Assembly (NCBI GenBank): GCA_947626415.1
Contig: CANQSA010000007.1
Coordinates: 40,206-104,205, forward strand
Reading direction: 5' to 3'
DNA from: an uncultured Lachnospiraceae bacterium
GTDB taxonomy: Bacteria > Bacillota > Clostridia > Lachnospirales > Lachnospiraceae
DNA: 64,000 nucleotides
Position 1 is the first letter of the stretch; every line of letters begins with the position of its first letter. The notes beneath the pieces were generated by a model. It worked only from the letters and a program-made list of their open reading frames with translations. It had not been told where the DNA came from and did not search any database. Below are positions 16,453 through 26,500 of the stretch, in pieces. The position numbers and the translations under genes are program-made.

Positions 16453-17534
16453 AAATCTTCTTTTATATCAATATTCTTGCCGGCGGCGGAGCAGAACGGG
16501 TAGTCGCAAATCTGGCCTCTGCCTTTGCGGACGCCGGACACCGGGTTTCAATCGTGACGACCTATCGTGTGGAACATGAGTATGATACCGATTGCCGGGT
16601 AAAGAGATACGAGCTGGAAAGCGGACAGGAGAAAGGCGGGTTTGTAAGCCGGAATTTTCACCGGGTTGCCGGCCTGAGAAGGCTGATGAAGACCAACAAA
16701 CCGGATATCCTGATCTCTTTTATGGCGGAACCGAATTTCCGGGCAATTATTGCAAGTGCGTTTTTGCCGGTGAAAACAGTTATTTCTGTCAGAAATGATC
16801 CGCATGCGGAATACGGTTCAAAACTTAAATGGAAACTGGCGAATCTGCTTTTTAAAAGAGCTGCAGGCGCGGTTTTTCAAACACCGGATGCAAAAGCCTG
16901 CTTTGACGCCCGGATCCGGAAACGGTCAGTTGTGATACCGAATATGGTAAATCCGATTTTTTATACAGTCAACCGAAAGGAAGTATGCAGGGATATCGTA
17001 TCTGTCGGAAGGCTCACCGAGCAGAAAAATCAGAAGATGCTGATAGAAGCCTTTGCGGAAATAAAAGATCAGACAGAGGATAATCTGCTGCTCTATGGCG
17101 AAGGCGAACTGCGGAGCGAATTAGAAGAAGTGATTCGCCGGAAAGGGCTGAAAGACCGCGTCTTTCTATGCGGTAATGTTTCTAAGATAGAGGAAATCCT
17201 TGCGGCCGCGAAATTGTTTGTTCTTTCTTCAGACTATGAGGGTATGCCGAATGCGCTGATGGAGGCAATGGCTGCAGGTGTTCCGTGCATTGCGACGGAT
17301 TGTCCGTGCGGCGGCCCCAAAATGTTGATCGACAACGGAAAAAGCGGATTGCTTACGCCGGTAAAGGAGAAAAGTTTACTGAGCGAAGCCATGCTGCTGT
17401 TGCTGAAAGATGAAGCATTAGCCCGTCAGCTTGGATCAAACGGAAGAAAAGAAGCGAAGAAGTATGCGCCGCAGTTCATATATAAAAAATGGCTGGACTA
17501 CATACAGACGCTGGTTCCTGTCAAAAAGGAGTAA
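16449..17534 (+). CDS. GT4 family glycosyltransferase
   Basis: 361 residues. The N-terminal INILAGGGAERVVANLA is the classic GT4 acceptor-domain loop. SVGRLTEQKNQKMLIEAF and EGMPNALMEAMAAGVPCIATDCPCGG form the donor site. The closest general type is the polysaccharide or N-acetylgalactosamine alpha-glycosyltransferases of Wzy-type clusters, but linkage specificity cannot be assigned. The start ATG overlaps the preceding stop (ATGA). It is the third GT4 gene in a row, so the repeat unit likely has at least four sugars including the initiating one. Confidence 0.9.
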   Translation: MKIFFYINILAGGGAERVVANLASAFADAGHRVSIVTTYRVEHEYDTDCRVKRYELESGQEKGGFVSRNFHRVAGLRRLMKTNKPDILISFMAEPNFRAIIASAFLPVKTVISVRNDPHAEYGSKLKWKLANLLFKRAAGAVFQTPDAKACFDARIRKRSVVIPNMVNPIFYTVNRKEVCRDIVSVGRLTEQKNQKMLIEAFAEIKDQTEDNLLLYGEGELRSELEEVIRRKGLKDRVFLCGNVSKIEEILAAAKLFVLSSDYEGMPNALMEAMAAGVPCIATDCPCGGPKMLIDNGKSGLLTPVKEKSLLSEAMLLLLKDEALARQLGSNGRKEAKKYAPQFIYKKWLDYIQTLVPVKKE

Positions 17535-17539
17535 ATCGT

Positions 17540-18565
17540 ATGAAAAAAACATATCACTATGTCGATGTGCTCAAGTTTTTGTTTGCGATAGGCGTTGTGC
17601 TGCAGCATTCACTGATTCCGTTTATTCCAAATGGGATATATTCCTTTATAGACGTATGCTGCCTAAGGCTGGCAATTCCTTTCTTCTTTGTGGCGTCCGG
17701 TTTCTTCTTGGGAAATAAGCTCTATCCTGTTGGAGCGGATGCCGGAGAAAAAGGGGGGGGGTACTGCAAACGTCTGTTAAAAAAACTGGTAGTTTTTGAA
17801 GCGCTTTCAATTATATTGAAAAGTATTTTTCTGCTTTTAACAGGAACTTCCTGGCGCAGTTTAATCAAGATCATCGGAAGATCCGTATTGTTCTATCCGT
17901 TTGGAGCACTTTGGTATATACAGGCTGTGATTGTAGCGGTTATTATATTATTTCCGTTTGTAAAACGGGGAAAAGAGGCATATGCAATCTGCCTCAGCCT
18001 TCCTTTATATGGGTTTGCTTTACTTTGCAATCGTTACTTTTTTCTGGTTTCTCAGACACCTGCCGAAAAGATGGTCCTTCGTTTCAATGAGGTTTTTGCA
18101 GGGCCGAGAAACGGTCTTTTATATGGAATGCTGTTTGTGGCGATCGGCTTGCTGATTGCAAAACATTGGGCAGTGCTTTCCTCAAAAAGATTTTTGACTG
18201 CTGCCGCTCTGGTTGTCGCTTATCTTCTGTTTATTACAGAATTTTTCCTGCTTAAGGGCAGAGTTGGAGCAGATGATGCGTCGCTTCATATTATGACGAT
18301 TTTCGTATGCCCGTTATTGTTTATTGTTGCGGCACAATATAATAATTGTTGGATTTCCAATACAAAAATATTGAGAAATCTCAGTACCTCAATTTATCTT
18401 TTACATAGCCCTATTATCAGTTGTCTGAATATTATTAGCCTTTTGGCAACAGGGCAGAACTGTCCGGTTTTTGTTCTGAATATTCTGTTATTCGGAATCC
18501 TTTTCCTTGTGATATATGGGGCATATAAAACCAAAAAACAACCTTTTTATGATTTGTTAACCTGA
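17540..18565 (+). CDS. Acyltransferase family 3 membrane protein, phase-variable by G9 tract
   Basis: 341 residues from ATG 17540 (the longer frame overlaps the previous gene). About ten hydrophobic segments run through the protein. The start YHYVDVLKFLFAIGVVLQHS has the family histidine near the end of the first helix, and IPFFFVASGFFLG follows, as in membrane O-acyltransferases. They move acetyl or similar groups onto extracellular polysaccharides. Nine G at 17753-17761 encode Gly-Gly-Gly at about residue 72 in a loop. G8 or G10 would put a stop within about 16 codons, so the enzyme would be on only at G9. The likely effect is on/off O-acylation of the surface polysaccharide. Confidence 0.87.
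   Translation: MKKTYHYVDVLKFLFAIGVVLQHSLIPFIPNGIYSFIDVCCLRLAIPFFFVASGFFLGNKLYPVGADAGEKGGGYCKRLLKKLVVFEALSIILKSIFLLLTGTSWRSLIKIIGRSVLFYPFGALWYIQAVIVAVIILFPFVKRGKEAYAICLSLPLYGFALLCNRYFFLVSQTPAEKMVLRFNEVFAGPRNGLLYGMLFVAIGLLIAKHWAVLSSKRFLTAAALVVAYLLFITEFFLLKGRVGADDASLHIMTIFVCPLLFIVAAQYNNCWISNTKILRNLSTSIYLLHSPIISCLNIISLLATGQNCPVFVLNILLFGILFLVIYGAYKTKKQPFYDLLT
17753..17761 (+). repeat. G9 tract in the acyltransferase gene
   Basis: Nine G preceded by AA and followed by TA, the same flanks as the tract in the glycosyltransferase. Only nine keep the frame open; G8 ends at a TAA about eight codons later and G10 at a TGA about sixteen codons later. Confidence 0.85.
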
Positions 18566-18581
18566 AAGTGAGAATCCGACT

Positions 18582-19625
18582 ATGCTTTTTTATCTTGTAA
18601 ACTTGTTTTTACTCAGCATTGTTTTAGCTGCATTTCGGCGCGACCGAAAAAAAATGCTTGCAGTTGCCGTAATCTGGCTGGGCCTCTTAGGCGCACTGCG
18701 CGGAAGCGGTATCGGAGATGATTATTTTATGTACAGAATGATCTTCCGAAGCAGCCATAGCGTGGGCTGGCTGTCTGTTGGCAAATTATCGATAGAACCG
18801 GGTTATAGTATTTTAAATAAAGTAGTCGGCATATTTTCAAATAATTTCCAATGGGTATTAGCCGTATGCAGCTTTCTGGCAATCCTCGGCGTAGCGTATT
18901 TTATTAAAAAATATTCAAAATATCCCATTATCAGCATATGGCTTTATATTACGATTGGAATGTATCAAATGAACTTTACCGTAATGCGGCAGTCCATCGC
19001 GATCAGTCTGATCTTATTTGCCTATCGGTATGCGGTCGAGCGAAAGCCTTGGAAATTTGTTTTAATGGTATTGCTTGCAACCAGCTTTCATTACACAGCA
19101 TTTGTATTTGGTATTGTATATTTTCTGGTCAACAAACCGATTTTGGAGCGGCATAAGATCCGGGATTTCAGCCTCCTGCTGCTTCTGACCTTTTGTCTGC
19201 CGCTGTTTAGAAAGATACTGGAAATGGTGCTGTCCTACACGAAATACCGTATTTACATAGGTGGCAGAACCGGAGAAGGAGACAGCCTGTTATTCCTCTA
19301 TTTTGTGATCCTGCTTTTTGTCTGTATTATCGGACGCTCCAAAAGGGCCGAGCAGGTACCGGGCTATTCTCACCTGTATCTGTTCTGCGTATTGACTTGT
19401 CTGACGCAATCCTTTGCGTTAATGATCGAACTGATCAACCGTGTTTCGCTCTATTTTTCCATACCGATGCTGTTGCTGCTGCCCAATACGATTGATCGAT
19501 TTGACCGTAACTCTAAGAGAATTGCAGGCAGCGCCTTAATGGTAATGGCATTAGGCTATTATATTTTCGTTATGTTGAATCCGGGAAACAGTACGGTTAT
19601 GCAGTATAGCTTCTTCTTTAGTTAG
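18582..19625 (+). CDS. EpsG/Wzy-like polysaccharide polymerase
   Basis: 347 residues with many membrane segments. The signature pieces of the EpsG family are present: GALRGSGIGDDYFMY near residue 45, SIEPGYSILNKVVG, a membrane segment ending MRQSIAISL, and FHYTAFVFG. EpsG-type proteins act like Wzy and join flipped repeat units into a chain on the outer face of the membrane. Together with the flippase at 40276 this defines a Wzx/Wzy-dependent pathway. No chain-length regulator (Wzz/Wzc type) is in the window. Confidence 0.85.
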   Translation: MLFYLVNLFLLSIVLAAFRRDRKKMLAVAVIWLGLLGALRGSGIGDDYFMYRMIFRSSHSVGWLSVGKLSIEPGYSILNKVVGIFSNNFQWVLAVCSFLAILGVAYFIKKYSKYPIISIWLYITIGMYQMNFTVMRQSIAISLILFAYRYAVERKPWKFVLMVLLATSFHYTAFVFGIVYFLVNKPILERHKIRDFSLLLLLTFCLPLFRKILEMVLSYTKYRIYIGGRTGEGDSLLFLYFVILLFVCIIGRSKRAEQVPGYSHLYLFCVLTCLTQSFALMIELINRVSLYFSIPMLLLLPNTIDRFDRNSKRIAGSALMVMALGYYIFVMLNPGNSTVMQYSFFFS

Positions 19626-19641
19626 AATGCGGGAGGGTGCA

Positions 19642-20583
19642 ATGAAAACGCTGTTGAAAAAGCTGGGGCGCTATCTTACGGATCAAAAGTATCGGTTTCT
19701 GGTCAATTCGTATTTATACGGATATCCCAATATGCATGATGATCAATATCTGCAGAAGAAATTCAGGATTACGATGGGATATGAATTGGACCTCGACTCG
19801 CCTGTCACTTTGAATGAAAAACTTCAGTGGCTGAAGCTCTATGACAGAAAAACGGCGTACACGGTGATGGTAGACAAATATCTGGTACGGCAATATATCG
19901 CGCAGAAGATCGGAGAGGAATATCTGATCCCCCTGCTTGGAGTATGGGATTCTCCGGATCAGATTGATTTTGACAGCCTGCCGGATCAGTTCGTTCTGAA
20001 ATGTAATCACAACTCCGGTCTGGGAATGTGTATCTGCAGCGACCGTTCTGAAATAGATATCCGAAAGGTAAGAAACGGATTGGCGCGGGGACTCAGACAG
20101 GACTATTGGAGAACAGGCCGGGAATGGCCCTATAAAAATGTCCCGCGTAAGATTATTGCGGAGCAGTTTTTAAAAAGCGATGCGGGCGGCCTGACGGATT
20201 ATAAGATCCATTGTTTTAACGGGGTTCCCAAATTTATTCTGGTTTGCCGCGACCGTTTTGCCCAAAGCGGACTTACAGAGGATTTTTATACGGTTGAGTG
20301 GGAACGAATGCAGGTCAAGCGGCCGGGGATTCCCAATGCCGCGACGCCGGTTCCGCGGCCGGAAGGCCTGGAGCAGATGCTGCGGTTGGCAGGAAAATTA
20401 TCGGAAAACATTCCGTTTATTCGAATAGATTTTTATTTTGCAGCGGGAAAAATTTATTTTTCCGAGCTGACGTTTTATCCGGCGTCGGGATTTGAACCGT
20501 ATGATCCGCCGGAATGGGATAAGACTTTTGGAGCGTGGCTGACGCTTCCCATAAGATATCAGAAAGGAGAGAAGAGAAAATGA
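19642..20583 (+). CDS. TupA-like ATP-grasp protein
   Basis: 313 residues from ATG 19642, with GGGAGG just upstream; ATG 19627 is in frame but has none. The sequence SPVTLNEKLQWLKLYDR, MVDKYLVRQYI, FVLKCNHNSG and RIDFYFAAGKIYFSELTFYPASGF is characteristic of the TupA-like ATP-grasp family (PF14305), named after a protein for teichuronopeptide synthesis. Members are probably ligases that add an amino acid or similar group to an acidic polysaccharide. It is the third ATP-grasp protein of the operon. Its stop codon overlaps the first giant gene's ATG (ATGA). Confidence 0.87.
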   Translation: MKTLLKKLGRYLTDQKYRFLVNSYLYGYPNMHDDQYLQKKFRITMGYELDLDSPVTLNEKLQWLKLYDRKTAYTVMVDKYLVRQYIAQKIGEEYLIPLLGVWDSPDQIDFDSLPDQFVLKCNHNSGLGMCICSDRSEIDIRKVRNGLARGLRQDYWRTGREWPYKNVPRKIIAEQFLKSDAGGLTDYKIHCFNGVPKFILVCRDRFAQSGLTEDFYTVEWERMQVKRPGIPNAATPVPRPEGLEQMLRLAGKLSENIPFIRIDFYFAAGKIYFSELTFYPASGFEPYDPPEWDKTFGAWLTLPIRYQKGEKRK

Positions 20584-23500
20584 AGCGCAACTATTACAAA
20601 AAAGTGCTATCAATGTTTCTGGCCGTATCTTTCTCTGCGGCTTCTTTACCGGCAGAGATATCGGCATCGGAAACAAAAACCACGGCGGCGCAGAATACCG
20701 AATATGTTTCGACTTTTCAGACATCCGAATCTACGCTTGCTCCCGGCATTACGCAGACTGTCAACAGCGCTTATGGCGCTGACGGCGCTCTAATCAACTA
20801 CTACGTTGCAGTTGCTGATCTTGACAATGCATATGTAGGTGTTCAGGCGACTTACAAGGATGCGCAGTGTCAGACAACCGGTCTGTCTAAAATGACCGAG
20901 CAGGCAGAGGCCATGTATAAAAAGCATACTAATTCAAAAGATCAGACGAATTATATTGCCAATTATACTATTGTAGCCGGCATAAACGGCGATGGTTACA
21001 ATACCGCGAATGCGATGCCTTCCGGCGCGCATGTGATGAATGGCGTAAATGGATTTAACATTAAGAAGTCGGCTAATTCCAGTTGGTTTGCTGTTTTTGC
21101 GGACGGAAAAGCTCTGTGCGGGGCCGATGACAAAGACTGGGACGAGGCAGTTGCGAAACACGGCGCTGTAAAAGAAGCAATCGGCGGCTTTCAATTAGTT
21201 AGGAAGAACGGTGTCGATATCCCGTATACCGAAAGCAACTATCTGAACAGCAGCCGCTATCCCCGTTCTTTTGTAGGAGTAACTGACGACAATAAGGTCG
21301 TATTCATGATAGCGGACGGCAGCAATTCAGGCGGCTCTGCGGGTACAAATTATAATGAGTCACTTGAAATCATGAATGATGCAGGCTGTACCTATATTCT
21401 CTGTCTGGATGGCGGCGGATCGGCGACCTACATATCCCGGCAGGCGGACAGTAATGATATTCAGGTTACCAGCCGTCCATCCGACGGCTCGGAGCGCGCG
21501 GTGTCAAATGGTCTTATTATGTACAGCAGCGCGCCTTCGTCCGATACCTTTGAAAAGGCGGAAATTACGGCAGAGAACTACTATGTAACACCAAATTCCA
21601 GGGTTCGGATTTCCGCTGTCGGCGTCAGTCCGGCGGGAACCGAAGTAAAGCTGCCGGCGGGTGCCGTATGGACCGCAACGCATGGTAAGATTGAGGGAAA
21701 TGTATTTGTTTCTGATGGAACGACCGGGGATGCTAAGATTTCGCTTAAAGCGGACGGCAGGGAGATTGGTTCAACTACGATCCATGTCGTCTATCCGGAT
21801 ACAGTTGCATTCGCACGGGATGTAATGAATGTTCCCTTCGGTGCTGCGGTTGATCTTGAGGTCATTGCCAAATACAGGCTTCATAATGTAGCGGTCAAGG
21901 ACGGCGACTTTACTTTTCATATTCAAAATCAGAAAGCAGGCAGCATTTCAGGCAATCAGTTTACGGCTGCCGGAGAAAATGCGAATCTTGCAGAAACAAC
22001 GATTACCGTATCGGTAAAGGGCGTATCCGGAGTGACAGATACGCTTACGGTTAAACTGGGGAAAGGGTCTGATGTCATTTTTGATTTCGAGAAAGGGACT
22101 GACGGCGCGAATCTCAATAACTGGAAGGTAAAGGATCATAATAATAGTATGGATGATCTCTGCTCTGAGGTTTCTATCGTAAACAAGAAAACAGGCATGG
22201 TCCACAGTGGGGATTCTGCGCTTGCCTTCCATTACAAGATGGATGAGGAAATTAACGGCACGAAGTCTCTGGAGGGAGACGGAATTGCCTGGGTAGGAAA
22301 ATCTATCGAGGTGAAGAATGCTGTTGGTCTGGGCTTCTGGCTCTATGTTCCTGAGGATTGTACGCAGCTTGCTATATGGGCAGGTACTTCCCTTCATGAT
22401 GAAAAGGGGGAGTTCAAGAAGAAAAATATCTATAATCTTGCGCTTTATAACGATGACAGTGTGAATCATATGGAGTATTCCGGCTGGCATTATTTTAAGG
22501 TTCCCATAACAGATCCGACAGTGTATATCGAAACAAATGATGATAAAGCCGGCGGAACTGCCCTTGCGGCGAGTGCGAATGCTTTTATTAAGATTTATGC
22601 TGTAAACATTGACGCGGAGAAAAATCAGGAAACGAATTATATGGGTGATTTCACCTTTTATATCGATGATATTACAGTAGACTATTCGGACGCGGTTGAC
22701 GACCGGGAGAATCCGATTTTCTCCGGCATGACCTATGCGGCTGACAATATGAGTGGCGCTAAGGAACTGAATGGGCAGACGGCAGCAGACAATACTGTAA
22801 GCTTTGCCGGAAAGGTTTCCGAGGATATGACGAACCCGGCCAACGCCAGTGGCCTGAATGCTTCCTCTGCTGCTGCCTATATTGATGGGGTGCCGGTTGA
22901 CTGCGTATACACGGACGGACTGATTACGGTTTCCGATATGGTTCTGACAAACGGTGTGCACACGGTCCGCATGGGCATCAGCGATAAGATGGGAAATTAC
23001 TCGGAAATTAAGCGGCAGATCGTCATTGCTGATCCGAAAGAAAAGACTCCAACGGTTCGTGTTCGGCCGCATGATAATACGCTTGACGGCAAAGTCCAGA
23101 ATGGTTCGGTTTACTGGGTAGATATAGAGACTGACGCGGTGGAGACTGTAAAGTCGATTGAAATGAAGCTGGATCTGGATAGTATGAACGACTGGCAGCC
23201 GGAACATATTGAGACGCTATCTGGGTTTACATGTACATACAGCTTTGCAGACGTCAATGATAAGGCGGAGAATATTCTTACGGTTCGATTTGAACGGAAC
23301 CGGGATTATTTGGCTGAGACCGGAACCAAGGTAATCGCAAGTCTTCCGATCCGGGTATGGGATTATGTTGGCTCCGCCGGAGGTCATAAACATGCCAATG
23401 CAGTTGAGGCATGGAATTGTGATTCTCCTTGTATCCCTGCACTTTCGGTTGATGTAGATACCGAGAAGGGCGTAGTGACTTATCTGGATAACAGCAGCCA

Positions 23501-26500
23501 CACTTTCTCCGGTGCGGATATTCATACGCGCAGCGTTGCTTATACTTATGGTGAGCAAATGAAGGTCAGCGACCATGCATATTACACTGCGCATTGTTTT
23601 CATATTCATAAGACTGAAAACAAAAATAAGGCGGCAACCTGTACCGAGGATGGCTATACCGGCAGAACAATTTGTACAGTCTGCAACTCTCCTGTAGTTT
23701 GGGGAACTACTGTAAAGGCGACCGGTCATACCTTTGCTCTTACCGACAGTGTTCTGAAATGTCATTGCGGGCAGACCTATACGGGTGTCTGGATAAACGG
23801 TAAGACCTATGTGAACGGCAAGCTGCATGCTGACGGTTGGGATAAAGACGACTGTTATTGGAAGGACGGCAAGAAGCTGACCGGCATACAGCTTGTTGAG
23901 AACTATTACTATAATTTCGGTGAGAACGGCGTCTGCAAAGGGAAAGCAAAATACAGCGGTCTGCTCTACGATGAAACGGTTTCCGCTTGGCGCTACAGTA
24001 AACTTGGCAAATTATTCGGCGGATGGGTTCAGATCAATGGCGGCTGGCACTACTTTGACAAAGAAACAAAGGTGGCAGCGACAGGAAATCGTTACTGGCC
24101 GACGCATGATGGGATTACTTATCGTTTCGATGAAACCGGAAGGACGGAGGGCGTCTGGAGTAAAAGCAGTCTGGGAACAAGGTTCTGGTATGGAGAATGG
24201 TATTATCAGGCAAGGAACCCGTACCAGCGGTACTTTGTTAAAATAGGAGGAAAGACGTATAACTTTGACGCGAATGGCTATGTGACGCCAGGGATCCACG
24301 CGCTGTACAATGACTGGGCCTCTAGGATGAGAGAGGAAATGACTCTCTATGAATTTGACAATACGGGAGCCCTGATCGGTGAAGTGAAAGCGACGGGATT
24401 GGTCAGCAACAAGCAGGGAGACTGGTATCTGGTCGAAGAAGACGGGTTCGTGCATGGCGGAAAGGAAAAATGCGTCAAATATCAGGGCAACATCTATTTT
24501 GTTCAGAACAGCGGCAAACTGACGTTCAATAATTATCAAGAAATCACTGCTGAAAGCGGCAAGGGTCTGTTGAAACCAGGAAGGTATTACTTCGATCAGA
24601 ACGGAAGACTCTTTACAGGTGAGAAGAAGGACAAAACCGGAACCTACTATTATGAGAATGGCCAGCCGCTTACCGGCATAAAGAAGGAAAGCGACGGCAG
24701 CCTGTATTACTATCAGAATGGCCAGATCGCGGTCGGCATTAAAAATAAACTGGTTCAGATCAATGATCAGATCTACTTCATTAAGACAGGCAGCCGGGCC
24801 GCTGCCGATGAAACCATTGAGATCACCAAGAACAATGGAAATGGTCTGCTTGCAAATGGCAGTTATTACTTTGGCACAGACGGCAGGCTGTTTACCGGCG
24901 TAAAGAAAAACGCTGCCGATGGTCAGTTTTACTACTACAGTAAAGGAAACATTGCCAAGGGCATCTATAACAACGAGTTAGTATCGGCAAACGGCGATAT
25001 CTATTTTGTGAAATGGAGCGGCAAGGCAGCGGCAGGCGAGTTAAGAGAGGTCACCGCTTCCAACAGCCACAAACTGCTTACAAACGGCTCTTATTACTTT
25101 GGAAAAGACGGTAAGCTTTCTACCGTTACCGGCATTGTATGGGATGAAATCACTAAACTTTATTACTACTGTAAAAACGGTAAGCTTGGCACCGGCGCAT
25201 ACAACAATCAGCTGGCAAAGATCAACGGCGACATTTACTTCGTGAAGTGGAGCGGTAAGATTGCCGTGAATGAGTTAAGAGAGATCACCGCAGAAAACAG
25301 CAGCAAGCTGCTGTCCCCCGGCTCCTACAAATTCGGTGCGGATGGTAAGCTGCTAGAGGGTGAAAAAAAGGATGAAGACGGCAATCTGCGTTACTATGAA
25401 AACGGGCAGCCGTATACCGGCACGAAGAAAAACGCTGCCGATGGTCTGCTGTATTATTACAGCGAAGGAAAGCTGGCAAAAGGTGTATACAACAATGAAC
25501 TGGTATCGGCAAACGGCAGTATCTACTTCGTAAAGTGGAGCGGTAAGGCAGCGGCAAACGAGCTAAGAGAGGTCACCGCTTCTAACAGCCACAAGCTGCT
25601 TGCAAACGGCAGTTACTACTTCGGAAAAGACGGCAAACTTACTTCTGCCACAGGCATTGTATGGGATGAAATTACCAAACTTTATTACTACTGTAAAAAC
25701 GGTAGGCTTGGCACCGGCGCATACAACAATCAGCTGGCAAAGATCAACGGCGATATTTACTTCGTGAAGTGGAGCGGTAAGATTGCCGTGAATGAGTTAA
25801 GAGAGATCACCGCTTCCAACAGCAGCAAGCTGCTGGCCCCCGGTTCCTACAAATTCGGTGCGGATGGTAAACTGCTGGAGGGTGAAAAAAAGGATGAAGA
25901 CGGCAGCCTGCGTTACTATGAAAACGGGCAGCCGCTTACCGGCACGAAGAAAGAGGCCGATGGTCTGCTGTATTATTACAGCGAAGGAAAGCTGGCAAAG
26001 GGTGTATACAACAATGAACTGGTATCGGCAAACGGCAGTATCTACTTTGTGAAGTGGAGCGGCAAGGTGGCTGCAAACGAGGTAAGAGAGGTCACCGCTT
26101 CCAACAGCCACAAGCTGCTTGCAAACGGCAGTTACTACTTTGGAAAAGACGGCAAACTTATTTCTACCACAGGCCTTGTATGGGATGAAACCGCCAAACT
26201 TTATTATTACTGCAAAAACGGTAGGCTTTGCGTCGGCGAATATAACAATCAACTGGCAAAGATCAACGGTGATATTTACTTTGTAAAGTGGAGCGGCAAG
26301 GTCGCAGCCGGCGAGATCAGAGAGATTACGGCTGCTAACAGTAATAAGCTTTTGAAACCCGGATTTTATGAGTTCGGCGCGGACGGCAAGCTGTATCAGG
26401 GCGAGAAGAAAGATGCAGCGGGCGAGATGCGCTATTATGAAAACGGGCAGCCTCTTACCGGCACGAAGAAAGAGGCTGATGGTCTGCTGTATTATTACAG

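Noticed and set aside
24485..24491. Another GGGCAAC, the conserved ribozyme joining segment.
   Set aside because: It lies in coding sequence and none of the P1, P2 or P3 strands is present around it.
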